Under the pieces are notes generated by a model. It ran no database searches and was not told the origin of the DNA. It was given only the letters and a program-made list of their open reading frames with translations. A stretch of DNA of 33,590 nt from Halobacterium sp. CBA1126 (GTDB lineage: Archaea; Halobacteriota; Halobacteria; Halobacteriales; Halobacteriaceae): positions 1 through 33,590 of the forward strand of contig NZ_WPCF01000017.1 in the NCBI RefSeq assembly GCF_009741975.1, read 5' to 3'. This document shows positions 1-7,943 of this stretch, piece by piece. A program made the position numbers and the translations under genes. Each line of letters opens with the position of its first letter. Position 1 is the stretch's first letter.

Positions 1-60
1 GAGGCGGCGCTGGCGGCGGCGGCCGACGACCTCGCCGCGGAGGTGGCGACGTATGCGTGA
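1..60 (+). CDS. argH: C-terminal end of a gene, probably argininosuccinate lyase
   Basis: The window opens inside a reading frame that ends in TGA at 58-60 and encodes only 19 residues, rich in Ala and ending in VATYA. In several haloarchaea argG-argH lies directly upstream of argW, so the C-terminal helix of argininosuccinate lyase is the likely identity. This rests mainly on gene order: the tail carries no diagnostic motif. The frame is real in the sense that it is open from base 1 and GC-rich at third positions. Confidence 0.45.
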   Translation, partial: EAALAAAADDLAAEVATYA

Positions 61-231
61 GGCGTCCGCCGACGGCCCCGCGTTCGCGCTGCGACGAGAA
101 CGACCGCCCCTCCGTGGGTGAATACACATCGTACTTACAACGAATCTGGTTCCGGTCGGTCGCTCGTTCTCGGCGGCTTCGCGCCGTTAGCCGCTCCTGC
201 AGTTAGTGATGTTTGTTTGACAAGTCCGATT

Positions 232-243
232 AGCTTAAGTGCC
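232..243 (+). promoter_or_regulatory. TATA-like box of the argW operon
   Basis: The sequence AGCTTAAGTGCC is centred about 29 nt before the argW ATG, the spacing expected for a leaderless or near-leaderless haloarchaeal transcript. The surrounding 61-266 stretch has no gene and is less GC-rich than its flanks. No obvious operator palindrome was seen. Confidence 0.5.
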
Positions 244-266
244 ATCAGTGAGAACGTGGGAGTGCT

Positions 267-431
267 ATGAGCACATGTCCCGAATGCGGGTCCGACGTGG
301 CCCTGCACGACGACCTCGAAGTCGGCGAAATCGTCGACTGCGACACCTGTGGCACCGAACTGGAAGTCGTCGACACCGCCCCGCCGGTCCTCGATCGAGC
401 GCCCGAGCTCTCCGAGGACTGGGGGGAGTAA
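267..431 (+). CDS. argW: Amino-group carrier protein ArgW/LysW
   Basis: This 54-residue acidic protein is the carrier on which glutamate (and in related systems 2-aminoadipate) is modified. The ligase ArgX joins the substrate amino group to the side chain of the C-terminal Glu. The sequence shows the family hallmarks: an N-terminal zinc knuckle CPECG, a second pair CDTCG near residue 32, and the exact C-terminal signature EDWGE ending in Glu54. It is too short for many gene callers. It opens the arginine operon; argX follows after one base. Length and ends match the LysW family, so the call is firm. Whether it serves arginine only or also lysine cannot be read from this protein, but the neighbouring argF and probable argH favour arginine. 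Confidence 0.93.
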   Translation: MSTCPECGSDVALHDDLEVGEIVDCDTCGTELEVVDTAPPVLDRAPELSEDWGE

Positions 432-432
432 G

Positions 433-1299
433 TTGCGCGTCGGCATCCTGTACTCCCGGATCCGGAAGGACGAGAAACTGCTGCTCGGGGAGCTCCGCGA
501 GCGCGGCCACGACGTCGAGAAGATCGACGTGCGCAAGCACGGCTTCGGCCTCGACGACAGCGACGCCGCCATCGCGGACTGCGACCTCGTGGTCGACCGC
601 TGTCTGGCGACCAGCCGCAGCAAGTACGCCACGGAGTTCTGCCGGCACTACGACGTCCCCGTCGTGAACAGCCCCGAGACCGCGGCCGTCTGCGCGGACA
701 AAGTGCGGACGAGCCTCGCGCTCGACGACGCGGGACTCCCCACGCCCGACACCACGGTCGCGTTCACCACCGAGAGCGCGCTGGAGGCCGTCGAGGCGTA
801 CGGCTACCCCTGCGTGCTGAAGCCCGTCGTGGGCTCGTGGGGCCGCCTGATGGCGAAACTGGACTCGCGGAACGCCGCCGAGGCGGTCCTCGAGCACAAG
901 GCGACGCTCGGGCACTACGAGCACAAGGTGTTCTACGTGCAGGACTTCGTGGAGAAGCCCGGCCGGGACATCCGCGTGCTCGCGACCGACGGCGAGCCCG
1001 TCGCCGCGATGACGCGCTCGGGCGACCACTGGCTGACCAACGCCGCGAAGGGCGCCGAGACCGACTCCTTCGAGGTCGACGAGGAGGTCGCCGGGCTCGT
1101 CGAGACCGCCAGCGACGCGGTCGGCGGCGGCCTGCTCGGCGTCGACCTGATGGAGACCGGCGACGGCTACACCGTCCACGAGGTCAACCACACCGTCGAG
1201 TTCAAGGCGCTGAACGAGGCCAGCGACGTCGACGTGCCCGGCACGGTCGTCGACTGGCTGGAGGACCGCGCGGCCGCCGAAGTCGGGGTGACGCCCTGA
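433..1299 (+). CDS. argX: Glutamate--ArgW (LysW) ligase, ATP-grasp
   Basis: ArgX uses ATP to couple the alpha-amino group of glutamate to the C-terminal Glu of ArgW, the first step of carrier-bound ornithine synthesis. The 288-residue product starts LRVGILYSRIRKDEK, typical of the RimK-related LysX/ArgX family, and contains the ATP-grasp nucleotide segment KPVVGSWGRL near residue 130 and the metal/substrate loop HEVNHTVEFKAL near 250-260. I chose the TTG at 433 because it places the family N-terminus correctly and lies one base past the argW stop. The open frame extends upstream to 349 but there reads antigene sequence of argW. The stop overlaps the argC start (TGATG). ArgX rather than LysX is inferred from context. 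Confidence 0.9.
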   Translation: MRVGILYSRIRKDEKLLLGELRERGHDVEKIDVRKHGFGLDDSDAAIADCDLVVDRCLATSRSKYATEFCRHYDVPVVNSPETAAVCADKVRTSLALDDAGLPTPDTTVAFTTESALEAVEAYGYPCVLKPVVGSWGRLMAKLDSRNAAEAVLEHKATLGHYEHKVFYVQDFVEKPGRDIRVLATDGEPVAAMTRSGDHWLTNAAKGAETDSFEVDEEVAGLVETASDAVGGGLLGVDLMETGDGYTVHEVNHTVEFKALNEASDVDVPGTVVDWLEDRAAAEVGVTP

Positions 1300-2339
1300 T
1301 GGCCGGCACGACGACCGCGTCCGTCGTCGGCGCGAGCGGGTTCGCGGGCGGCGAGCTCCTGCGGCTGCTCGCCGGCCACCCCGAGTTCGAGGTGGCGCAG
1401 GCGACCAGCCGCGAGTACGCGAACAAGACCGTCGGCAGCGTCCACCCGAACCTCCGCGACCTCGGCGTGCGGTTCACGCCGCCGTCGGACCTCGAGGCCG
1501 TCGACGTGCTGTTCGCGGCGGCGCCCCACGGCGTCGCGATGGACCACCTCGAGGAGTGGCGGGCCGTCGCGGACACCGTGGTCGACCTGAGCGCGGACTT
1601 CCGGCTGGACAGCGAAGCCCAGTACGAGGAGTGGTACGACGGCCACAGCGCGCCCGAGCACATCGACGACGCGGTGTACGCGCTCCCGGAGCTCTCCCGG
1701 GACGACCTCTACGGCGCGGACCTAATTGCGGGGGGCGGCTGCAACGCCACCGCGACGATTCTCGGCCTGCTCCCGCTGCACGAGGCCGGCCTCCTCGAGG
1801 ACGCCCACGTCGTCGTGGACGTGAAGGTCGGCTCCTCGGAGGGCGGCGCGGGCGGCGGCCCCGCCTCCTCGCACCCCGAGCGCTCGGGCGTCGTGCGCCC
1901 GTACGCGCCCACGGGCCACCGCCACGAGGCAGAAATCGAGCAGGAGCTCGGCCTCTCGGTGTCGTTCACGGCGCACGCCGTCGACATGGTGCGCGGCGCG
2001 AGCGCGACATGCCACGTGTTCCCCGACGAGACGCCTTCGACAGGCGACCTCTGGACGGCGTACCGGGAGACGTACGAGGACGAGCCGTTCGTCGACATCG
2101 TCGCGGGCGGCGGCGGCGTCTACCGCTACCCCGAGCCGAAGGCCGTCGCCGGCACGAACGGCGCGGAGGTCGGCTTCGAGCTGGACGAGGACAACGACCG
2201 CGTCGTCGCGTTCTCGGCCATCGACAACATGATGAAAGGCTCCGCGGGGCAGGCCGTCCACGCGGCGAACCTCGCGCTCGGCTTCGGGGAGACCACGGGC
2301 CTCGACCAGCTCGGGTTGCACCCGGTGGGGAGTCCATGA
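1299..2339 (+). CDS. argC: N-acetyl-gamma-glutamyl-phosphate reductase / ArgW-glutamyl-phosphate reductase
   Basis: This NADPH-dependent reductase converts the carrier-bound glutamyl phosphate to its semialdehyde. The 346-residue protein begins with a Rossmann motif, GASGFAGGELLRLL. It carries the catalytic cysteine in GGGCNATA at about residue 148, and a glycine-rich SSEGGAGGG segment follows. Length agrees with ArgC/LysY. The start overlaps the argX stop by one base and the stop overlaps the argB start (ATGA), so translation is probably coupled. Nothing is missing. ArgC and LysY cannot be told apart by eye; the arginine assignment follows the operon. Confidence 0.93.
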   Translation: MAGTTTASVVGASGFAGGELLRLLAGHPEFEVAQATSREYANKTVGSVHPNLRDLGVRFTPPSDLEAVDVLFAAAPHGVAMDHLEEWRAVADTVVDLSADFRLDSEAQYEEWYDGHSAPEHIDDAVYALPELSRDDLYGADLIAGGGCNATATILGLLPLHEAGLLEDAHVVVDVKVGSSEGGAGGGPASSHPERSGVVRPYAPTGHRHEAEIEQELGLSVSFTAHAVDMVRGASATCHVFPDETPSTGDLWTAYRETYEDEPFVDIVAGGGGVYRYPEPKAVAGTNGAEVGFELDEDNDRVVAFSAIDNMMKGSAGQAVHAANLALGFGETTGLDQLGLHPVGSP

Positions 2340-3172
2340 CCGTCGTCGTGAAAATCGGCGGCGCGCGCGCCGTCGACCCGGCGGGCGCGGTGACCGACGT
2401 CGCGCACCTCACGGTGAACGACGAGGACGTCGTGGTCGTCCACGGCGGGTCGACCGCCGTCGACGACGCGCTCGACAGGATGGGCAAGGAGCCCGACTAC
2501 GTGGAGTCGCCGTCGGGCGTCACCGGCCGGTTCACGGACGCGGAGACGATGGAGATCTTCGAGATGGCGATGGGGAAGGTCAACACCGACCTCGTCGCGG
2601 CGTTCGAGAACGCGGGCGTGCCCGCCGTCGGGCTGAACGGCGTCGACGGGAAGCTCCTGTCGGGGCCGCGGAAGTCCGCGGTGCGCGTCGTCGAGGACGG
2701 CAAGAAGAAGATCCGCCGCGGCGAGCACTCCGGCACCATCGAGGACGTCAACACCGACCTGCTGGCGGCCCAGCTGGACGCGGGCTACGTGCCCGTCGTC
2801 TCGGTGCCGATGTTCGCGCGCGAGAGCGAGGACGGCGAGGAGTGGACGCCCGTGAACGCGGACGCGGACCGCGCGGCCGCCGCGGTGGCTGGCGCGCTGG
2901 ACGCGACGCTGGTCGTCCTGACGGACGTCGAGGGCGTCTACGCGGACCCCGACGACCCCGAGTCGCTCATCGAGGAGGTGCTGACGCCCGAAGACCTCGA
3001 CGGCGCGAAGGACGCCGCCGAGGGGTTCATGACGAAGAAGGTGCTGGCGGCGACGGAAGCGCTGGAGGGCGGCGCGGAGTCGGTCGTGGTGTCGGACGCG
3101 AACCGCCGCGACCCCATCGTCGCCGCGCTCGAGGGCGCTGGGACGCGCTTCAGCCCGGAGGCCCTGCCATGA
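2336..3172 (+). CDS. argB: Acetylglutamate kinase-family ArgW-glutamate kinase
   Basis: The enzyme phosphorylates the gamma-carboxylate of ArgW-bound glutamate. The 278-residue product is a compact amino acid kinase: the N-terminus VVVKIGGARAV supplies the phosphate-binding Lys and Gly-Gly, VHGGSTAVD forms the substrate loop near residue 40, and VLTDVEGVYADPDD is the ATP-site aspartate motif. FMTKKVLAATEAL near 230 is the conserved Lys segment. Both ends overlap neighbours by four bases (ATGA). The short N-terminus, lacking the extension of arginine-inhibited ArgB, fits the LysZ/ArgB group of archaea. Confidence in the family is high; carrier use is inferred from argW and argX. Confidence 0.93.
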   Translation: MTVVVKIGGARAVDPAGAVTDVAHLTVNDEDVVVVHGGSTAVDDALDRMGKEPDYVESPSGVTGRFTDAETMEIFEMAMGKVNTDLVAAFENAGVPAVGLNGVDGKLLSGPRKSAVRVVEDGKKKIRRGEHSGTIEDVNTDLLAAQLDAGYVPVVSVPMFARESEDGEEWTPVNADADRAAAAVAGALDATLVVLTDVEGVYADPDDPESLIEEVLTPEDLDGAKDAAEGFMTKKVLAATEALEGGAESVVVSDANRRDPIVAALEGAGTRFSPEALP

Positions 3173-4281
3173 GCGGGTTCGTCTTCGGCGAGAAGCCCAT
3201 CCAGATCGAGTCCGGCGAGGGCCCGTTCGTCTACGACGACGGCGGGACCGAGTACCTCGACATGGGCGCGTCGTACGCGTGCGCGCCCGTCGGCCACTGC
3301 CACCCCGACGTGGTCGAGGCCGTCGAGTCGCAGGCCAGCGATTTGCTGTTCGTGCAGGGCTCGTACCCCACGGGGACCCGGACCGCGCTGTACGACCGGC
3401 TCGCGGACGTCGCGCCCGGCGACCTCTCGAACGTCTGGCTCTGCAACTCCGGGACGGAGGCCAACGAGGCGGCGCTGAAGTTCGCGCGCCACGCGACCGG
3501 CCGCGAGAAGGTCGTCGCGGCGAAGCGCGCGTTCCACGGCCGCACGCTCGGGTCGCTGGCGGCGACGTGGAAGCAGAAGTACCGCGAGGGGTTCGCGGTC
3601 CCCGAGAACGTCGAGTTCGTCGACTACGGGGACGGCGAGGCGCTCGCGGACGCCGTCGACGACGAGACGGCGGCCGTCGTCCTCGAGCCGATTCAGGGCG
3701 AGGGCGGCGTCCACCCCGCGCCCGAGGGGTACCTGCAGGCCGCACGCGACGCCTGCGACGAGACCGGCGCGGCGCTGATTTTCGACGAGATTCAGACCGG
3801 CCTCGGCCGCACGGGCACGCTGTGGGCGTGCGAGCAGGCCGGCGTCGCCCCGGACGCGCTCACCGTCGCGAAGGGACTGGGCAGCGGCCTCCCAATCGGC
3901 GCGACGCTGGTCGCTGACTGGCTCGCCGAGGACAGCGGCGACCACGGGTCGACGTTCTCCGGCGGCCCCGTCCCGTGCGCCGCGGCGCTCGCGACCCTCG
4001 ACGTGCTCGAGGACGAGGACCTCGCGGCGAACGCGGCGAGCGTCGGCGACCACCTCCGGGCCGAGCTCTCGGCGCTCGACGTGCGCGACGTGCGCGGCGA
4101 GGGGCTGATGGTCGGCGTCGAGGTGAAACGGGGGGCGAACCGGGCGCTGAAGTCGCTCGCGCTGAACCACGGGATTCTCGCGCTCCCCGCCGGCCGCACG
4201 GTAGTCCGGCTGCTACCGCCGCTAACTGTCACGGAGTCCCACGCCGACCGCGTGGTGGACGCGCTCGCCGAGGAGCTATGA
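3169..4281 (+). CDS. argD: Acetylornithine / ArgW-semialdehyde aminotransferase
   Basis: This class-III PLP aminotransferase transfers an amino group from glutamate to the carrier-bound semialdehyde, giving ArgW-ornithine. The 370-residue protein contains [16 protein letters not shown] (phosphate-binding region), [13 protein letters not shown] with the PLP-contacting Asp, and the Schiff-base lysine in [10 protein letters not shown] at about residue 235. The final [13 protein letters not shown] is the usual C-terminal active-site Arg segment. It overlaps argB and argE by four bases on each side. Its length is slightly short for bacterial ArgD but normal for archaeal ArgD/LysJ. No defects were seen. 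Confidence 0.93.
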   Translation: MSGFVFGEKPIQIESGEGPFVYDDGGTEYLDMGASYACAPVGHCHPDVVEAVESQASDLLFVQGSYPTGTRTALYDRLADVAPGDLSNVWLCNSGTEANEAALKFARHATGREKVVAAKRAFHGRTLGSLAATWKQKYREGFAVPENVEFVDYGDGEALADAVDDETAAVVLEPIQGEGGVHPAPEGYLQAARDACDETGAALIFDEIQTGLGRTGTLWACEQAGVAPDALTVAKGLGSGLPIGATLVADWLAEDSGDHGSTFSGGPVPCAAALATLDVLEDEDLAANAASVGDHLRAELSALDVRDVRGEGLMVGVEVKRGANRALKSLALNHGILALPAGRTVVRLLPPLTVTESHADRVVDALAEEL

Positions 4282-5288
4282 CCCCGCGGGAGCTGCTCGA
4301 AGCGCTCGTCTCGACCCCCTCCGTTTCGGGTGCGGAGGCCGAGGCCGCGGGCGTGCTCGTCGACTACTTCGAGCGCCACGGCCGCGAGGCGTACACCGAC
4401 GACGCGGGCAACGTCCGCGCGCCCGCCGACGACAGCGTGCTCCTCACGAGCCACGTCGACACCGTCCCCGGCCACATCGACGTGCGCGTCGAAGATGGCG
4501 AACTCTGGGGCCGGGGCAGCGTGGACGCGACCGGGCCGCTGGCCGCGATGGCCGCGGCGAGCGTCGAGACCGGCGCCTCGTTCGCGGGCGCGTCGAGGAG
4601 GAGACCACCTCCGCCGGCGCGCGCCACCTCGTCGAGGACCGCGCGGAGCCCGACGCCGTCGTGAACGGCGAACCCTCCGGCTGGGACGCGCTCACGCTGG
4701 GCTACCGGGGGGCTCGTCGCGGGCACCTACGAGGTCGCCACCGAGAGCGGCCACTCCTCGCGGCCCGAACCGAACGCCGTCCAGCTCGCGACCGCGTGGA
4801 CCGAGCGCGTGCGGGCGGCGTTCCCCGACGACGACACCGTCTTCGAGTCGGTGACCGTCAAGCCCGTCTCCTTCGACGGCGGCCTCGCGGAGGACGGAAC
4901 GGCCGTCGAGGCGACCGTGGAGATGCAGTTCCGGCTGCCGCCCGGCACCACCACCGAGGACGTCCACGAGACCGTCGCGGACTGCACCACGCACGGGTCG
5001 GTGACGTGGACGGAGTCGATTCCGCCCGTGATGGCGAGCCCGCGGACGCCCGTTGCCGGCGCGCTCCGCGCGGGCATCCGGGAGGCCGGCGGCGACCCAA
5101 CGCACCTCCGGAAGACCGGGACGAGCGACGCGAACATCTACGCCGGCGCGTGGGACTGCCCGGTCGCCACCTACGGCCCCGGGGACTCCGAGCTGGACCA
5201 CGCGCCCGACGAACGCATCGACCTCGCCGCGTTCGACCGCGGCGTCGACGTACTCACCACCGCAGCAGACCGCCTATGCACTTCCTGA
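4278..5288 (+). pseudogene. argE: ArgE/LysK carboxypeptidase releasing ornithine from ArgW, with two compensating frameshifts
   Basis: The M20 metallopeptidase that cleaves ornithine from ArgW. The reading frame starts at the ATG overlapping argD and shows TSHVDTVPG and [11 protein letters not shown], the first zinc-ligand segments. After GASFAG (about 4590) it loses one base: the next frame reads [13 protein letters not shown], with the catalytic Glu pair, up to LTLGYRG. There a run of six G at 4707-4712 has one base too many, after which the first frame resumes ([13 protein letters not shown]) to the stop. The C-terminal part keeps [11 protein letters not shown] restored gene would be about 336 residues. 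The two indels cancel and no residue between them looks degenerate, so an assembly error is more likely than true inactivation. The end overlaps argF by 13 bases. Confidence 0.85.
4315..4334 (-). repeat. ORB-like element near the argE start
   Basis: On the minus strand GCACCCGAAACGGAGGGGG is a close match to the ORB core, located within the first 20 codons of argE. Confidence 0.35.
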
Positions 5289-6156
5289 CAATCGACGACC
5301 TCACGACAGACGAACTGGCCGCCGTCGTCGACGACGCGGCCGCGTTGAAGCGCGCGCAAGCCGACGGCATGCCCCACGAGGCCCTCCCCGGGCGCTCGCT
5401 GGCGATGCTGTTCGAGAAGCCGTCGACGCGAACCCGCGTGAGCTTCGAGGTCGGGATGACCCAGCTCGGGGGCCACGCCGTCTTCCTCGGCGACGACGAC
5501 ATCCAACTGGGCCGCGGCGAGCCCGTCGCGGACACCGCCCGCGCGCTCGGCCGGTACGTCGACGCGGTGATGGCCCGCGTCTTCGACCACGACGACCTCG
5601 AGGAGATCGCCGCGCACGCCGACGCCCCGGTCGTGAACGGGCTCACGGACGACGCCCACCCGTGTCAGGCGCTCGCGGACCTCCTGACGCTCCGCGAGGT
5701 CGCCGGCGACGCCGCGACGGTCGCGTGGGTCGGCGACGGCAACAACGTCGCGGCGTCGTTCACCGTCGGCGCGGCGATGATGGGCTACGACGTGCAGGTG
5801 GCTACGCCCGAGGCGTACGCGCTCGACGACTCGGTAATCGCGCGCGCCGAGGAGCACGGCGACGTGACCGTGACCACGGACCCCGAGGCGGCCACCGAGG
5901 ACGCCGAGTCGTCTACACGGACGTCTGGGTGAGCATGGGCCAGGAGGACGAACGCGAGCAGCGCCTCGACGCCTTCGAGGAGTTCCAGGTGGACGAGGAG
6001 CTGCTCGGGGACGCCGCGTTCATGCACTGCCTGCCGGCGAACCGCGGCGAGGAGGTCACCGCCGACGTCATCGACGGCGAGCAGTCCGTCGTCTGGCAGC
6101 AGGCCGAGAACCGCCTGCACGCCCAGAAGGCGCTGCTCGTCGAGCTCGTCGACTGA
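5276..6156 (+). pseudogene. argF: Ornithine carbamoyltransferase with one frameshift
   Basis: ArgF condenses ornithine and carbamoyl phosphate to citrulline. The first frame encodes the carbamoyl-phosphate loop [13 protein letters not shown] near residue 47, the HPCQ motif near 125, and the Rossmann segment [12 protein letters not shown]. At 5907-5908 one base is missing, between TEDA and [12 protein letters not shown]. The next frame then carries the catalytic [11 protein letters not shown] and the C-terminal helix [11 protein letters not shown]. Without the shift the protein would be 293 residues, normal for the family. Both halves are well conserved around all active-site motifs, so the break is probably a sequencing or assembly deletion. 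It is the last gene of the arginine operon; 61 bases separate it from thrC. Confidence 0.87.
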
Positions 6157-6186
6157 CCGGCCGGCAAAACGCGCGACACCCGCCCC

Positions 6187-6195
6187 GTATTTGTG
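6187..6195 (+). promoter_or_regulatory. TATA-like box of thrC
   Basis: GTATTTGTG is the only AT-rich patch between argF and thrC and is centred 27 nt before the ATG at 6218, consistent with a leaderless thrC transcript separate from the arginine operon. Confidence 0.45.
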
Positions 6196-6217
6196 TCTCC
6201 GTCACCGAGACGTGACC

Positions 6218-7465
6218 ATGACCGACCTCTCGCTGGGCGGCTCGACCCCGGCCGTCGCCGACGACGGCGTCTGGCTGGCGTGCGTCGAGTGCGGCGACAC
6301 CATCGCGCCGTTCGACGACGTGGTGTACGAGTGTCCCGACTGCGGCGGCCTGCTGGAAGCCCGCTACGACGAGTACCCGACGTTCGACGACTTCTCCGGC
6401 GATGGCGTCTGGCGGTACGCCGCGGCGCTCCCGTTCGCCGAGGGCGTCTCGATTCGCGAGGGGAACACGCCGCTGTACGACGTCCCCGAAATCGAGGCCG
6501 AGGCGGACGTCGCGGACCTCCGCGTGAAACACGAGGGCGCGAACCCGACTGGTAGCTTCAAGGACCGCGGGATGACCGTCGGCGTGAAGGTCGCCGACCG
6601 GCTCGGCGTCGACCGGCTCGCCTGCGCCTCCACCGGGAACACGTCGGCGGCGCTGGCGGCGTACGGCGCTCGCGCGAACACGCCCGTGCTCGTGCTCCTG
6701 CCGGCGGGGAAGGTCGCCGCGGGGAAGGTCGCGCAGGCGGCGCTGCACGGCGCGCGCATCTGCGAGGTCGACGGGAACTTCGACGACTGCCTCGACGTCG
6801 TCTCGGAGCTCGCCGACCGTGGGGAGGCGTACCTCCTGAACAGCCTGAACCCGTTCCGACTGGAGGGCCAGAAGACCATCGGGCTCGAGATCCTCGAGCA
6901 GTCCCGGGACGCCCACGGCCGCCTCCCGGACCGCATCGTGCTCCCGGTCGGGAACGCGGGGAACACGGCGGCCCTCTACAAGTGCTTCCGCGAGCTCGTC
7001 GAGGCGGGCGAGCTCGACGAGGCCGACGTGCCGAAGCTGACGGGCGTGCAGGCCGAGGGCGCGGCGCCGATGGTCGAGGCCGTCGAGGAGGGGCGGGATT
7101 ACGTCGAGCGGTGGGACGACGTGGAGACGCGCGCGACCGCCATCCGCATCGGCAACCCCGTGAACGCGCCGAAGGCGCTGCCCGGCATCTACGACACGGG
7201 CGGCACCGCGGTCGCGGTCTCCGACGAGAAGATCACCGAGGCCCAGCGCATGCTCGCCGAGGACGGCGTCGGCGTGGAGCCGGCGTCCGCGGCGAGCGTC
7301 GCCGGCCTCCTGAAGCTCCGCGAGCGCGGCGACATCACCGCCGACGAGCGCGTCGTCTGCCTGACGACGGGGCACCTCCTGAAGGACCCCGAGGCGGCCG
7401 CCGAAGCCGGCGGCGACACGACGCCCGTGCCCGCGGACGCGGACGGCGTGCTGGACGCGCTGTAG
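6218..7465 (+). CDS. thrC: Threonine synthase
   Basis: Converts O-phosphohomoserine to threonine with PLP. The 415-residue protein has an N-terminal zinc ribbon (CVECG and CPDCG, residues about 21-45) common in archaeal ThrC. The PLP lysine lies in TGSFKDRGM at about residue 115, and ASTGNTSAALAAYG and PVGNAGNTAA form the phosphate and cofactor loops. I took the ATG at 6218 rather than the upstream ATG at 6191 because the latter lies inside the TATA-like box and adds residues absent from the family. It is followed convergently by a thioesterase gene two bases away. Confidence 0.92.
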   Translation: MTDLSLGGSTPAVADDGVWLACVECGDTIAPFDDVVYECPDCGGLLEARYDEYPTFDDFSGDGVWRYAAALPFAEGVSIREGNTPLYDVPEIEAEADVADLRVKHEGANPTGSFKDRGMTVGVKVADRLGVDRLACASTGNTSAALAAYGARANTPVLVLLPAGKVAAGKVAQAALHGARICEVDGNFDDCLDVVSELADRGEAYLLNSLNPFRLEGQKTIGLEILEQSRDAHGRLPDRIVLPVGNAGNTAALYKCFRELVEAGELDEADVPKLTGVQAEGAAPMVEAVEEGRDYVERWDDVETRATAIRIGNPVNAPKALPGIYDTGGTAVAVSDEKITEAQRMLAEDGVGVEPASAASVAGLLKLRERGDITADERVVCLTTGHLLKDPEAAAEAGGDTTPVPADADGVLDAL

Positions 7466-7467
7466 CC

Positions 7468-7911
7468 CTACTCGCTGTTCTCGCTGGCGAGCGCTTCCTG
7501 CTCGAGCCGGCGGTCCCGCTCGGTCTCGACCGCGAGCTCGGGGACCGTCGTCGGCTCCATCTCCTCGTCGACGGCGACGAACACGAAGTGCGAGCTCGTC
7601 GTCTGCTCGGTGTCGCCCGTCCGGGGGTCCTCGCGGAACGCCCGCAGGCGGACGCGCACGCTGCTCGTGCCAGCGGCGTACGCGTACGACTCGATGACGC
7701 AGATGTCGCCCTGCGGAATCGGGCGCTCGAAGTCGAGGCCGTTGATGCGCGCGGTGACGCAGGTGGCGCCCGCGAGCCGCATCGCGGACATCGCGCCGAC
7801 CTCGTCCATCCACTTCACGACGTTGCCGCCGTGCGCGGACGCGTAGTTGTTCGTGTCGTCGGGCTGGACGCGCACGCGGTTCTCGACGTACGTCTCGGAG
7901 ACAGTCGGCAC
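7468..7911 (-). CDS. Acyl-CoA thioesterase, hotdog fold
   Basis: A 147-residue hotdog protein of the cytosolic acyl-CoA hydrolase (YciA/BFIT-like) group, which hydrolyses acyl-CoA thioesters; the natural substrate is unknown. Diagnostic features are N-terminal NRVRVQPDDTNNYASAHGG, the helix VVKWMDEVGAMSAMRLAG with its catalytic-site Asp, and ICVIESYAYAAGTSS in the central strand. The start is GTG at 7911, because no ATG is available before the conserved NRVRVQ stretch. A TATA-like TAGAAAAG element (plus-strand 7934-7941) sits 27 nt upstream, so the gene is probably leaderless with its own promoter just outside the serA stop. It converges with thrC, with two bases between the stops. Confidence 0.85.
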   Translation of the reverse strand: MPTVSETYVENRVRVQPDDTNNYASAHGGNVVKWMDEVGAMSAMRLAGATCVTARINGLDFERPIPQGDICVIESYAYAAGTSSVRVRLRAFREDPRTGDTEQTTSSHFVFVAVDEEMEPTTVPELAVETERDRRLEQEALASENSE

Positions 7912-7943
7912 GGGGGAACGAACGCGCCCCCGGTAGAAAAGCG

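Noticed and set aside
2126-3745. Minus-strand 539-codon open frame opposite argB/argD
   Set aside because: Arginine- and proline-rich shadow of GC-rich coding DNA; the plus-strand genes have all family motifs.
4707-4712. Programmed frameshift in the six-G run of argE
   Set aside because: A -1 shift would have to follow an earlier unrelated +1-type loss at 4591, which has no slippery sequence; an indel pair from sequencing is simpler.
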